Counted from the stretch's first letter, positions 8,356 through 18,060 are shown. The stretch is DNA of 64,000 bases from Roseiarcus sp963835215 (GCA_963835215.1 CAWIES010000002.1:1178001-1242000); one strand, 5' to 3'. The notes: generated by a model from the sequence alone, not told the origin. Numbers and translations are program-made.

Positions 8356-9342
8356 TCACACCAGCGAGACGCGCTGCTTGGTCTGCCAGGATTTATAGGC
8401 GGCGTCGGCGAGCAGGTTGGCGCTGAGGCCGTCTTCACCGCTGGGCGAAGGCGAGCGACCGGCGCCAACCGCAGCGACAAAGGCGTCGAGTTCGAGGCGA
8501 TAGGCGGCGGCGTAACGCTCAAGGAAGAAGTTGAGGATCTTGTCGCCGAAGAAGCCGTCGGCGCCAGCGAACTCGACCGTCGTCTCGCGCACGTTGCCGG
8601 CGCTCAGCATGCCCTTGGCGCCAAGCACCTCGACGCGCTGGTCGTAGCCGTAGGTCGCGCGCCGCGAATTGGAAATCTGTGCGACCTTGCCCGACTTGGT
8701 TTCCATGACGACGACCGCGGTGTCGACATCGCCCGCCTCGCCGATCGCCTTGTCGACCAGGGCCGAGCCCATCGCGCTGATGGCGATCGGCTCCTCGCCG
8801 AGCAGAAAGCGCGCCATATCGAAATCGTGGATCATCATGTCGCGGAACAGGCCGCCCGAGCGCGCAATATAGGAGAGCGGCGGCGGGCCGGGATCGCGCG
8901 AGGTGATCGAGACGGTCTCGACTTCGCCGATCGCGCCGGCGACGATGCGCGCGCGCAGCGCAGCAAAATTCGGATCGAAACGGCGATTGAAGCCGACCAT
9001 CAAGCTCGCCCCGGTCGTCTTGACGACATCGAGGCAGCGGCGGATGCGCGCGGCGTCGAGATCGATCGGCTTTTCGCAGAAGATCGCCTTGCCGGCGCGC
9101 GCGGCCCGCTCGATCAGATCGGCGTGCATATCGGTCGGCGCGCAGATCGCCACCGCGTCGAGGCTGCGCGAGGCGATGATCTCATCGACCGAGGCGACCG
9201 AGGCGCCAGTGCTCTTGGCCAGGCTTTGCGCGGCGGCGGGGTCGGCGTCGGCGATCATGGCCACCGCGCTATCGGCGCGCGCCGCCACGTTCGTTGCGTG
9301 AATCTTGCCGATCCGGCCGGCGCCGATCACCCCGAACCTCAT
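8356..9342 (-). CDS. iolG: Inositol 2-dehydrogenase
   Basis: This enzyme oxidises myo-inositol to 2-keto-myo-inositol (scyllo-inosose) with NAD, the first step of inositol catabolism. The 328-residue protein has the Rossmann motif GAGRIG near the N-terminus, the catalytic EKPIDLD, and the GFO/IDH/MocA C-terminal domain (GFNRRFDPNF, HDFDMARFLLGEEP). The start at 9342 has GGGAGGG six bases upstream. It is divergent from the other iol genes and shares with them the regulatory region that holds the IolR-type operator. Confidence 0.93.
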   Translation of the reverse strand: MRFGVIGAGRIGKIHATNVAARADSAVAMIADADPAAAQSLAKSTGASVASVDEIIASRSLDAVAICAPTDMHADLIERAARAGKAIFCEKPIDLDAARIRRCLDVVKTTGASLMVGFNRRFDPNFAALRARIVAGAIGEVETVSITSRDPGPPPLSYIARSGGLFRDMMIHDFDMARFLLGEEPIAISAMGSALVDKAIGEAGDVDTAVVVMETKSGKVAQISNSRRATYGYDQRVEVLGAKGMLSAGNVRETTVEFAGADGFFGDKILNFFLERYAAAYRLELDAFVAAVGAGRSPSPSGEDGLSANLLADAAYKSWQTKQRVSLV

Positions 9343-9402
9343 GCCGCCCTCCCAATTTGCGTCTGCTAGGGGAAGCTATGCCTCCCGCCGCTCGCGGAAA
9401 AG

Positions 9403-9416
9403 GGAATACACGTTCC
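9403..9416. promoter_or_regulatory. IolR-type operator GGAA-N6-TTCC
   Basis: GGAATACACGTTCC matches exactly the GGAA-N6-TTCC palindrome described for the RpiR-family inositol repressor IolR of Sinorhizobium meliloti. It lies in the 160-bp divergent region between iolG and the SDR-iolCDEB operon, just upstream of a possible plus-strand promoter (TTGACT at 9420, TTTCAT at 9443). A weaker half-match (GGAA-N6-CCTC) is at 9371. No iolR gene is in the window. Confidence 0.75.
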
Positions 9417-9502
9417 ATATTGACTTGTGAATAGAATTTTTGTTTCATTGTCGCTGGTCGGTATAACGTCTCGGCGGCCCGATCGTGCTTGGAGGAGACG
9501 TC

Positions 9503-10315
9503 ATGGCGCAGGAATTCGCTGGAGCGAGCCTGGAGGGCAAGATCGCCGTCGTCACCGGCGGCTCGCAGGGGCTCGGCGAGGCCATCGCCCGTCTGTTCGC
9601 CGAGCGAAAGGCCGCGGGACTGGTCATCTGCGGGCGCAACGCCGTCGCCGGCGAGAAGGTCGCCGCCGAAATCTCCGCGAAATTCTGTCCGACCCATTTC
9701 GTCAAAGCCAACCTCGCTGACGTCACGCAATGTCGTGCGGTGATCGCCGAAGCCGACCGCCATTTCGGTCGCGTCGACATCCTGATCAACGCCGCCGGCC
9801 TCACCGATCGCGGCGACATCTTCACCACCACCGAGGAGCGCTACAACGAGATCATGGAGGTCAATGTCCGCGCCCCGTTCTTCCTCATTCAGGAGACGGC
9901 GAAGATCATGAAGCGCGAGAAGATCCAGGGCTCGATCGTCAACATCCAGTCGATGTCGGCGCACGGCGGCCAAGCTTTCATCGTCGCCTATTGCGCCTCC
10001 AAGGGCGCCCTCGCGACGCTGACGCGCAACGTCGCGAACTCGCTGCTCAAGTTCCGCATCCGCGTCAACGGCCTTAACATCGGTTGGATGGCGACGCCGG
10101 GCGAGGATCGCATTATGAAGACTTACCACGGCGCGAAGGACGGCTGGCTTGAGGCGGCCGCCAAGACCCGGCCGTTCGGCCGTCTGATCGATCCCAAGGA
10201 GGTCGCGCGCGCCTGCGCCTTTCTCGCCTCCGACGAATCCGGCCTGATGACCGGCGCCAATGTCGATTTCGACCAGACGATCGTCGGCGTCAGCGACCCG
10301 CCGCTCGAGCCGTGA
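9503..10315 (+). CDS. SDR-family oxidoreductase, first gene of the iol operon
   Basis: This is a 270-residue short-chain dehydrogenase/reductase starting at the ATG at 9503, with GGAGG seven bases upstream. The cofactor motif is TGGSQGLG, the NAD-stabilising motif is NAAG, and the catalytic Ser-Tyr-Lys set is in SMSAHGG and YCASK. The substrate is not evident. Because it leads the operon ahead of iolC and shares the IolR-type operator, it probably handles an inositol isomer or derived ketone, but that is inference. Confidence 0.9.
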   Translation: MAQEFAGASLEGKIAVVTGGSQGLGEAIARLFAERKAAGLVICGRNAVAGEKVAAEISAKFCPTHFVKANLADVTQCRAVIAEADRHFGRVDILINAAGLTDRGDIFTTTEERYNEIMEVNVRAPFFLIQETAKIMKREKIQGSIVNIQSMSAHGGQAFIVAYCASKGALATLTRNVANSLLKFRIRVNGLNIGWMATPGEDRIMKTYHGAKDGWLEAAAKTRPFGRLIDPKEVARACAFLASDESGLMTGANVDFDQTIVGVSDPPLEP

Positions 10316-10370
10316 GCGCCGCGACAATCGCCTCGCCCGTTCTCCAATCGCCTTCCAGGAGTTGACCCCG

Positions 10371-12284
10371 TTGGCCGCGCCCACGCTCGACGTCATCGCT
10401 ATCGGCCGCTCCTCCGTCGATCTTTACGGCGAGCAGGTCGGCGGCCGGCTCGAGGACATGGCGAGCTTCTCCAAGGCGGTCGGCGGCTGCCCGACCAACA
10501 TCGCCATCGGCACGGCGCGGCTCGGCCTGAAGAGCGGCCTGATCACCCGCGTTGGCGACGAGCACATGGGCCGCTTCATTCGCGAGCAATGCGCGCGCGA
10601 AGGCGTCGATGTCGCCGGGATTCACACCGACCCGGAGCGGCTGACTTCGCTGGTTGTTCTCGGTGTGCGCGACGACAAGACATTCCCACTGATCTTCTAT
10701 CGCGACAATTGCGCCGACAGCGCGCTGGATGAGAGCGACATCGACGAGGCCCTCATCGCCAGCGCCAAGGCGATCGTCGTCACCGGCACGCATTTTTCAC
10801 GGCCCCATTCCAGCGCGGCGCAAAATCTCGCGATCAGCTTCGCCAAAAAGCACGGTCGCCGGGTCGTCTTCGACATCGACTATCGCCCGAACCTGTGGGG
10901 GCTGGCAGGGCACGGGGCCGGCGAAGAGCGTTATCTGCGATCAGAAGCGGTGAGCCGGCGGTTGCAGCCGATCCTGCCGCACTGCGATCTGATCGTCGGC
11001 ACCGAAGAAGAAATGGCGATCGCCGCCGGGGTCGAGGCGCCGCTCGATGCGGTGCGCGCCGTGCGGGCGCTGACCAAGGCGACGATCGTCCTCAAGCGCG
11101 GCCCGATGGGCTGCGTCGTTTTCCCCGGCGCGATCCCCGACACGCTGGAGGGCGGGGTGACCGGGCCGGGCTTCCCGGTCGAGGTCTATAACGTACTCGG
11201 CGCGGGCGACGCGTTCATGTCCGGCTTCCTGCGCGGCTGGCTGCGCGACGAGCCGCTCGCAACCTGCTGCGCTTACGCCAACGCCTGCGGCGCTTTCGCG
11301 GTGTCGCGGCTGCTGTGCTCGGTCGAATACGTGACCTGGCCGGAGTTGCAGCGTTTTCTGTCGGTCGGCTCGCCGCACCGGGCGCTGCGCCGCGACGAGG
11401 CGCTCAACCACCTCCATTGGGCGACGACCCGGCGCGCCGAGCCGCCGGGCCTGATGGCGCTGGCGATCGACCATCGCGCCCAGCTTGAGCAGATCGCCGA
11501 CGAGGCGGGCGCGCCGCGCGAGCGTATCGCGCGCTTCAAGCGCCTTGCCGTCGACGCCGCGGCGAAGGTCGCCGCCGGACGCCCTGGCTTTGGCATGCTG
11601 CTCGATGGCAAATATGGCCGCGAGGCGTTGTTCCGCGCCGCCGATCAGAATTTCTGGATCGGCCGGCCGGTCGAGGCGCCCGGCTCGCGGCCGCTCGACT
11701 TTGAGTTCGGCGGTTCGCTTGCCGCCAAGCTGATCGAATGGCCGATTGGCCATACCGTAAAGTGCCTCTGCTTCTATCATCCCGACGATCCGCCGGCGAT
11801 GAAAGCGCAGCAGGAACGCGAGTTGATGCGACTCCATGACGCAACCCGCAGCCTTAAGCGCGAACTGCTGATCGAGATCATCGCCGGCAAGCATGGCGCG
11901 CTCGGCGAGGACACGGTCGCGCGCGTGCTCGAGCGGCTCTACGCCATCGGCGTCAAGCCCGACTGGTGGAAGCTCGAGGGCCAAGCGACCCCGGAAGCGT
12001 GGCGTCGCATCGCGGATGCAATTGAGGCCGGCGACCCGCTCTGCCGTGGCGTCATGCTGCTCGGTCTCGAAGCGCCGGAGGAAGACCTCGCCAAGGCGTT
12101 TCGCGTCGCGCGTACGTGTCAGCGGGTGCGCGGCTTTGCGGTCGGGCGCACGATCTTCGCCGAACCGGCGCAACGCTGGTTCGCTGGCGCGATCGACGAC
12201 GCGGCCGCAACCCAGGCGATGGCGGATTCGTTCGCCCGCCTCTGCGCCCTGTGGCAGGATGCGGCGACGGGGGCAGCGCCATGA
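10371..12284 (+). CDS. iolC: IolC-DUF2090 fusion: 5-dehydro-2-deoxygluconokinase with C-terminal aldolase-like domain
   Basis: This 637-residue protein joins two steps of inositol breakdown. Residues of about 1-330 form a PfkB-family kinase (DVIAIGRSSVDLYG, SFSKAVGGCPTNIAIG, and the catalytic NVLGAGDAFMSGF) that phosphorylates 2-deoxy-5-keto-gluconate. Residues of about 345-637 are a DUF2090 domain (LMALAIDHRAQLEQIA), predicted in the literature to be a class I aldolase that splits the phosphorylated product. The chosen start is TTG at 10371, with AGGAG nine bases upstream, because homology begins right after it. It overlaps the next gene by ATGA. Confidence 0.92.
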   Translation: MAAPTLDVIAIGRSSVDLYGEQVGGRLEDMASFSKAVGGCPTNIAIGTARLGLKSGLITRVGDEHMGRFIREQCAREGVDVAGIHTDPERLTSLVVLGVRDDKTFPLIFYRDNCADSALDESDIDEALIASAKAIVVTGTHFSRPHSSAAQNLAISFAKKHGRRVVFDIDYRPNLWGLAGHGAGEERYLRSEAVSRRLQPILPHCDLIVGTEEEMAIAAGVEAPLDAVRAVRALTKATIVLKRGPMGCVVFPGAIPDTLEGGVTGPGFPVEVYNVLGAGDAFMSGFLRGWLRDEPLATCCAYANACGAFAVSRLLCSVEYVTWPELQRFLSVGSPHRALRRDEALNHLHWATTRRAEPPGLMALAIDHRAQLEQIADEAGAPRERIARFKRLAVDAAAKVAAGRPGFGMLLDGKYGREALFRAADQNFWIGRPVEAPGSRPLDFEFGGSLAAKLIEWPIGHTVKCLCFYHPDDPPAMKAQQERELMRLHDATRSLKRELLIEIIAGKHGALGEDTVARVLERLYAIGVKPDWWKLEGQATPEAWRRIADAIEAGDPLCRGVMLLGLEAPEEDLAKAFRVARTCQRVRGFAVGRTIFAEPAQRWFAGAIDDAAATQAMADSFARLCALWQDAATGAAP

Positions 12285-13375
12285 TCGAAGAGGCCGATCT
12301 CGCGGCCGCGGTCGCGGCGGGGATCATCGACGACAATACCCGTCTGAAGCTGGTCGCTTTCTCACGCGGGCGCGCCGCCACGCCGCCGCCAATGCCGGCG
12401 AGCGCGCCGCCGCGTTTCGACGCCGTTCACTTGCTCTACTACGCCGGCGCGCTGATCGTCATGGCGGCGATGGGCCTGTTCTCGACCACCGCGTTCAATG
12501 CGCTGGGCGGCTGGGCGCTGGCGGGGATCGCCGCGCTCTATGCGGCCGGCTTCACCGCGCTCGGCCGGGTGCTGTGGCGCAACGGCGAGACGCGCACGCC
12601 AGGGGGCCTTGCGATCGCGGTCGCGGTGTCGATGGCGCCGCTCGCGGTCTACGGCGTGCAGGACGCGCTCAATCTGTGGGCGCTCGCCGACAAGCCGGGC
12701 ATCTATCGCGACTTCTTTCCGCTGATGAATGCGAGCTGGGTCTATATGGAACTGGCGACCATCGTCGCCGCCGCGCTGGCGCTGCGCTTCTTTCCCTTCC
12801 CCTTCATCCTGTTCGTCGGCTGCGTGGCGTTGTGGTTCCTGTCGATGGACCTGCCGTTGTTGATCTTGCGTCAGGACCCGAGCCAGTGGGACGCGAATTG
12901 GGATATCCGTCGCGACATCTCGATGGTCTTTGGCCTGGCGATGATCGCGGTCGGCTGGTTCGTCGACGTCAAATGGGCGCGGCTCGGCGATTTCGGTTTC
13001 TGGCTGCACCTGTTCGGCGCGCTGACGTTTTGGGGCGCGCTCTCGGCCGGTGACGGCGACGAGTTCGGCAAGGTGGTCTATTGCGCGATCAATGTCGTGC
13101 TGGTCGCTTTTGCGATCTTCATCGATCGGCGCATCTACGCCGTGCTTGGCGCGTTTGGCATTGCCGGCTATCTCGGCCATCTCGCTTTCGACGTGTTCAA
13201 CGATGTTCTCGTCTTCACCTTCGCGCTGTCGGCGATCGGCCTCGCCATCATCTTCGCGGGCATCTGGCTGCAGCGCCGCATGGCCGCGATCAGCGCCTTC
13301 ATCAATGCAGTCATGCCGCCCGCTTTGCGCGCGCTTCGTCCGGCGCGCACGCGCGCTGGCGCGATCGCCGCTTAG
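12281..13375 (+). CDS. Unknown multi-pass membrane protein within the iol operon
   Basis: This is a 364-residue protein starting at the ATG that overlaps the iolC stop codon (ATGA), so it is almost certainly co-translated with iolC. A short soluble N-terminus (MIEEADLAAAVAAGIIDDNT) resembles the helical start of DUF2157-type proteins. It is followed by a Pro/Ala linker and eight to ten hydrophobic segments. No transporter or enzyme motif was recognised. Its place between iolC and iolD suggests a link with inositol uptake or metabolism, but the function is unknown. Confidence 0.8.
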   Translation: MIEEADLAAAVAAGIIDDNTRLKLVAFSRGRAATPPPMPASAPPRFDAVHLLYYAGALIVMAAMGLFSTTAFNALGGWALAGIAALYAAGFTALGRVLWRNGETRTPGGLAIAVAVSMAPLAVYGVQDALNLWALADKPGIYRDFFPLMNASWVYMELATIVAAALALRFFPFPFILFVGCVALWFLSMDLPLLILRQDPSQWDANWDIRRDISMVFGLAMIAVGWFVDVKWARLGDFGFWLHLFGALTFWGALSAGDGDEFGKVVYCAINVVLVAFAIFIDRRIYAVLGAFGIAGYLGHLAFDVFNDVLVFTFALSAIGLAIIFAGIWLQRRMAAISAFINAVMPPALRALRPARTRAGAIAA

Positions 13376-13401
13376 GGAATTGCCGTCAAGGGATGCCGCC
13401 C

Positions 13402-15250
13402 ATGAAAACCCTTCGCCTCACCGCCGCCCAGGCGACTGTCCGCTTCCTCGCGGCGCAGCAGACCGAGATCGACGGCAAGGTCACGCCTCTGTTCGCGGGG
13501 ATGTTCGCGATCTTCGGGCACGGCAATGTCGCGGGTCTGGGCGAAGCGCTCTACGCGGCGCGCGAGACATTCCCGACCTATCGCGCTCACAATGAGCAGG
13601 CGATGGCGCACGCGGCGATCGCCTTCGCCAAGGCCTCGCGTCGGCGGCGCATGATGGCGTGCACGACGTCGATCGGCCCCGGCGCAACCAACATGGTCAC
13701 CGCCGCCGCGCTCGCTCACGTCAACCGCCTGCCCGTCCTGTTGCTGCCGGGCGATGTCTTCGCCAATCGCCGCCCCGATCCGGTGTTGCAGCAGGTCGAG
13801 GATTTCGGCGACGGCACGGTCAGCGCCAACGATTGCTTCCGCCCGGTGTCGCGCTATTTCGACCGCATTGTTCGCCCCGAACAGCTCGTTCCGGCGCTGA
13901 CGCGGGCGCTTGTCGTGCTCACCGACCCGGCTGATTGCGGCCCGGTCACGCTCGCCTTCTGCCAGGACGTGCAGGCGGAGGCTTACGATTATCCCGAATC
14001 GTTCTTCGCCCCGCAGGTCCATCGCCAGCGCCGCCAACCGCCCGATGCGCGTGAGCTTGCCGACGCCGTTGCGGCGTTGCGCGGGGCGCAGAAACCGCTG
14101 GTCGTCTGCGGCGGCGGCGTCCTCTACGCTGACGCCGAGCGCGAGCTGATCGCCTTTTGCCAAAAGCGCGGCATTCCGGTCGTCGAGACCCAGGCCGGCA
14201 AGTCGGCGACGCCGGTCGATCATCCGCTGCATCTGGGCGCAATCGGCGTCACCGGCACGCGCGGCCGCCAACGATCGCGCCGCCGAGGCCGATGTCGTGC
14301 TGGCGGTCGGCACGCGGCTCGCCGATTTCACCACCGGCTCATGGGCGCTGTTCAAGAATCCGCAGCGCCATCTGATCGGCCTCAACGTCCAGCCGTTCGA
14401 CGCAACCAAGCATCGCGCCCTGCCGCTGGTCGCCGACGCGAAATTGGGCCTCAGCGCGCTCGATGCGGCGCTCGGCGACTGGCGCGCGCCGGCCGCTTGG
14501 GGCGAGGCGGCGACGCGCGGCAAGACCGAATGGCTCAAAACCGCCGAGGGCTTCCGCGCCGCGAGCAACGCGGTGCTGCCGAGCGACGCTCAAGTGCTGG
14601 GCGCGATGCAGCGCGCCGGTCAGCCGAGCGACGTCGTCGTGTGCGCCGCCGGCGGCTGGCCGGGCGAGTTGCACAAGCTGTGGCAGGCCGGCGCGCCGCT
14701 CGGCTACCACGTCGAGTATGGCTATTCCTGCATGGGCTACGAGATCGCCGGCGGTCTCGGCGTCAAACTGGCGCTGCCCGAGCGCGAAGTCATCGTGGTG
14801 CTGGGCGACGGCTCCTATCTGATGATGAATTCGGAAATCGCCACTTCGGTCGCGCTCGGCGCCAAGCTGATCATCGTTGTGTGCGACAATCGCGGCTACG
14901 GCTGCATCAATCGCTTGCAGGTGGCGACCGGCGGCGCGGAGTTCAACAACCTGTGGCGCGATACGCGCCATGAGACGCTGCCGCAGATCGACTTCGTCGG
15001 CCACGCGCGCTCGCTCGGCGCCGAGGCGGTGAAGGCGAATTCGATCGCCGAGTTCGAGAACGCTTTTACCGCCGCGCGCAAGGCCAAGACGACGCAGGTG
15101 ATCGTGATCGACACCGATCCGGTCATCACGACCGAAGCCGGCGGCGCCTGGTGGGACGTCGCGGTGCCCGCCGCCTCCGAGCGTGCGCAAGTCGCCGCGG
15201 CGCGCGTCGGATACGAACAGGCGCAGACTTCCCAGCGCGTAGGAGACTGA
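13402..15250 (+). pseudogene. iolD: iolD, 3D-(3,5/4)-trihydroxycyclohexane-1,2-dione hydrolase, with one frameshift
   Basis: This thiamine-diphosphate enzyme opens the ring in inositol catabolism. Reading from the ATG at 13402 (AAGGGA eight bases upstream), the first part is normal through LGAIGVTGT. The frame then shifts at about 14260. Dropping one C after ACG restores the expected AANDRAAEADVVLAVGTRL, and the rest runs to 15250 with the TPP-binding GDGSYLMMNSE and the DNRGYGCIN motif intact. No other damage is seen. The sequence therefore shows a single extra base, which could be a sequencing error or a recent mutation; as written, the enzyme would be truncated. Confidence 0.88.
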
Positions 15251-15251
15251 C

Positions 15252-16151
15252 ATGACGATCCGCATCGGCGCCAATCCCATCGGCTGGACCAACGACGATC
15301 TGACCGAGGTCGGCGGCGACACGTCGCTGGAGACCTGCCTTGCCGAGGCGCGCGAAGCGGGCTTCGTCGGCATGGAGAAGGGCCACAAGATGCCCAATGA
15401 AGGCGCGATGCTGAAGGCCAAGCTCGCCGCCTTCGGTCACGTCTTCGTCGCCGGCTGGTATTCGACCGAGCTGCTCAATCGCTCGGCGAAGGACGAGTTC
15501 GAAGCGGCCAAAGCGCATATCGCCATGACCAAGGACGCCGGCGCTTCGATCCTGATCGCCGCCGAAACGTCGAACTCCATTCAAGGCAAGCGCGCCATCG
15601 GGCTGTCGCAGCGCCCGCGCCTCCACGGGAGCGAGTGGGCGGGCTTCGGCGCGAAGATGACCGAATTTGCCGACCGCGTCGCCGAAGCGGGCTTGAAGCT
15701 TTGCTACCATCACCACATGGGCACGATCGTCCAGTCCGAGCACGACATCGATGCGTTCCTCACGCATTGCGGCGCGCGCGTGTGTCTGCTGCTCGACACC
15801 GGCCACGCGCGCTGGGGCGGCTCGGATCCGGCACAGCTCGCGCGCGCCTACCGCGAGCGCATCGGCCATGTCCATTGCAAGGACGTGCGCGAGGCGATGA
15901 TGCGCAAGTCCAACGCCGGCGACTGGAGCTTCCTCGATTCGATCCTCGGCAAGGGCGCCGAGCTCGGCGTCTACACCGTGCCGGGCGACGGGATGATCGA
16001 CTTTACCGCCGTGTTCCGCGAATTGCAGGGCTATTCGGGCTGGGTGGTGATGGAGGCCGAGCAGGACCCCAAGAAGGCGCCGGCGCTGCCCTACGCGAAG
16101 AGAGGCGTCGCGCATTTGCGCGCGGCGCTCAGCGCGAGCGGGCTGGCATAA
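15252..16151 (+). CDS. iolE: Myo-inosose-2 dehydratase
   Basis: This enzyme removes water from scyllo-inosose to give the diketone that IolD hydrolyses. The 299-residue protein has a xylose isomerase-like TIM barrel, with metal-binding regions visible in CYHHHMGT, LLLDTGHARWGG, GHVHCKDVR and VVMEAEQDP. Its ATG follows the iolD stop by one base, and the upstream sequence GTAGGAGAC provides a ribosome-binding site. It fits a single SDR-iolC-membrane protein-iolD-iolE-iolB transcript. Confidence 0.95.
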   Translation: MTIRIGANPIGWTNDDLTEVGGDTSLETCLAEAREAGFVGMEKGHKMPNEGAMLKAKLAAFGHVFVAGWYSTELLNRSAKDEFEAAKAHIAMTKDAGASILIAAETSNSIQGKRAIGLSQRPRLHGSEWAGFGAKMTEFADRVAEAGLKLCYHHHMGTIVQSEHDIDAFLTHCGARVCLLLDTGHARWGGSDPAQLARAYRERIGHVHCKDVREAMMRKSNAGDWSFLDSILGKGAELGVYTVPGDGMIDFTAVFRELQGYSGWVVMEAEQDPKKAPALPYAKRGVAHLRAALSASGLA

Positions 16152-16164
16152 GCAGGAGAGTCGG

Positions 16165-16968
16165 GTGTCGATTTCGAAACTGCTGGTCAAATCCAACCTC
16201 GCCGCGCCCGATGGCGTTCGCGTGCACGTGACGCCCGAGAGCGCCGGCTGGCGCTATGTCGGCTTCGAGATGCGCACGCTCGCCAAGGGCGCGCGCTTCG
16301 CCGCGCCGACGGGAGGCAGTGAAATCTGCCTCGTCGTGCTCTCGGGCAAAGCGCGCGCGACATCCGGCGATTTCGACTCGGGGCCGATCGGCGAGCGCGC
16401 CAATGTCTTTGCCGGCCTGCCGTGGTCGGTCTATGTCCCGCCCCATCGCGAGCTTAGCGTCGAGGCGCTGGAAGATTGCGAATTGGCGCTGTGCTCGGCG
16501 CCGGCCGAGGGACGCCTGCCCCCGCGCGTGATCCCGCCGAGCGAAGTCGAGAGTTTTGTCCGCGGCAAAGGCACGAACGCGCGCCACGTCCGCAACGTCC
16601 TGCCCGAAACCGCGGCGGCGGAAAGCCTGCTGGTGGTCGAAGTCATCACGCCGGGCGGCCACTGGTCGAGCTATCCGCCCCACAAGCACGACCGCGACAT
16701 GCCGCCCGAGGAGACCTATCTCGAAGAAACCTACTACCACCGCGTCTCGCCGCCGCAGGGCTTCGCCTTGCAGCGCGTCTATACCGACGACCGCAGCCTC
16801 GACGAGACGATGGCGGTTTCTGACGGCGACGTGGTGCTGGTGCCGCGCGGCTATCACCCAGTCGGCGCCGCGCACGGCTACGATCTCTACTACCTTAACA
16901 CGATGGCCGGCCCCAAGCGCATGTGGCGCTTCCACAACGAGCCCGCGCATGAATGGCTGACGAAGTGA
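16165..16968 (+). CDS. iolB: 5-deoxy-glucuronate isomerase
   Basis: This cupin enzyme converts 5-deoxy-glucuronate to 2-deoxy-5-keto-gluconate, the substrate of IolC. The 267-residue product shows the metal-binding cupin motif GGHWSSYPPHKHD, the following EETYLEETYYHRV and the later PRGYHPVGAAHGYDLYYLN. The start is GTG, with AGGAG ten bases upstream. It is the last gene of the operon; a C/G hairpin follows 15 bases after the stop codon. Neither iolA/mmsA nor an inositol transporter is seen nearby. Confidence 0.95.
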   Translation: MSISKLLVKSNLAAPDGVRVHVTPESAGWRYVGFEMRTLAKGARFAAPTGGSEICLVVLSGKARATSGDFDSGPIGERANVFAGLPWSVYVPPHRELSVEALEDCELALCSAPAEGRLPPRVIPPSEVESFVRGKGTNARHVRNVLPETAAAESLLVVEVITPGGHWSSYPPHKHDRDMPPEETYLEETYYHRVSPPQGFALQRVYTDDRSLDETMAVSDGDVVLVPRGYHPVGAAHGYDLYYLNTMAGPKRMWRFHNEPAHEWLTK

Positions 16969-16983
16969 GCGCCTGACCATCCC

Positions 16984-17003
16984 CTCCCCCGCAAGAGGGG
17001 GAG
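16984..17003 (+). terminator. C/G-rich hairpin after iolB
   Basis: CTCCCCC (16984-16990) pairs with GGGGGAG (16997-17003) around a six-base loop. There is no T-run, so it is either a weak terminator or a member of the CTCCCCCGC palindrome family that also occurs at 41528-41550. Confidence 0.5.
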
Positions 17004-17069
17004 AGGGGGAAGAGGCGCCCCTCCTTCATAGGTCGACAGGCGCCGGCCGCGTCTACAAGTGCGGCGCCG

Positions 17070-18060
17070 TCACTGCGCCTCCTCGCTGCAAGCCGCGACG
17101 ATATCGCGCAGTTGCGCCATTACGTCCGCCGCGCCGCCCTCGCGCGCCGCGTTGAGCGACACGCCCGCCGCGTCGGCGCGAGTCGCGACGCAGGCGCAGG
17201 CCTTGATGCAGACGCCAGCGTCGCCGCCATGCGCGATGCAGGCGGGCGCGCAGGCGGCGCGATAGTCGACGTGCGCCTGGCGCTCGGCGAAGACGCCGGT
17301 GGCGGCGATCGCCCACAGCAGGCCGAACAGGATCGGCTGATGGACGAGATAGATCGCCAGACTGTGGCGTCCGGCAAAGGCGAACACGCGGCCCGGCCAC
17401 CGCGCCGCTCGCCATGAAACCCAGCGCCAGTCGGCGAGCCGCGGCAGCGCGGCGCGCGCGAGGCCGAGCCCGATGAGCACGACTCCCGCCCAGGGCAGCA
17501 GCGGGCGCCAGTCGAGCGTCGCCGGCGTCGAGGTTCCGAGCCCCAGCCAGATCAGCGCCGGCGCGTTGAAGGCCTCGCTGGAAAAGACCATCGGCTCGGT
17601 GATCGCCATCGCGCCGATCAGCAGCGGCGCCCAGGGCGGCGCGGCGACAAACAGCGCGCCGATCAGGCTCGCGACCGCGATGCAATGCAGGATGCCGAAC
17701 AGGATCGGCTCGGCGGGGTCGATGAAATAGCTCGGCGATCGTGACCGCCGCTGCCGCCGCGACGACGATCGCGAGGCGCCGCAAGAACGCCGGCCGGTTG
17801 AGCCCGCGCGGATGCGCGAGCGCCAGCGACACGCCGACCAGGCCAAGAAACGCGCTGGCGACGACATGCGAAAACACCCGCGTCGCCGGCTCGAACGGCA
17901 GGCTCGGCGCGACGAGGCTGAAATGGGCGAAGTCCCAGATCAGGTGATAGACAACCATCCCGGCAAGCGCGACGCCGCGCGCGACATCGATGGCGGCGAT
18001 GCGCCCGAGCTTGACCGGTTCTGTCCGCTGTTCGCGCCCGACATCGCCGCCCCGCCCCAA
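17070..18060 (-). pseudogene. DUF1624 (heparan-alpha-glucosaminide N-acetyltransferase-like) membrane protein, one frameshift
   Basis: The N-terminal half, from a TTG start at 18060, reads IAAIDVARGVALAGMVVYH, the hallmark of the DUF1624/acyltransferase-like membrane family. The frame breaks at about 17733. Removing one base gives VTIASYFIDPAEPILFGILH, which continues the family pattern to HSLAIYLVHQPILFG. The product would be about 330 residues with several membrane helices and an unusual Cys-rich tail (CAPACIAHGGDAGVCIKACAC). As in iolD and ilvB, a single extra base is the only lesion, so an assembly error is a real possibility. The substrate is unknown. Confidence 0.75.
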
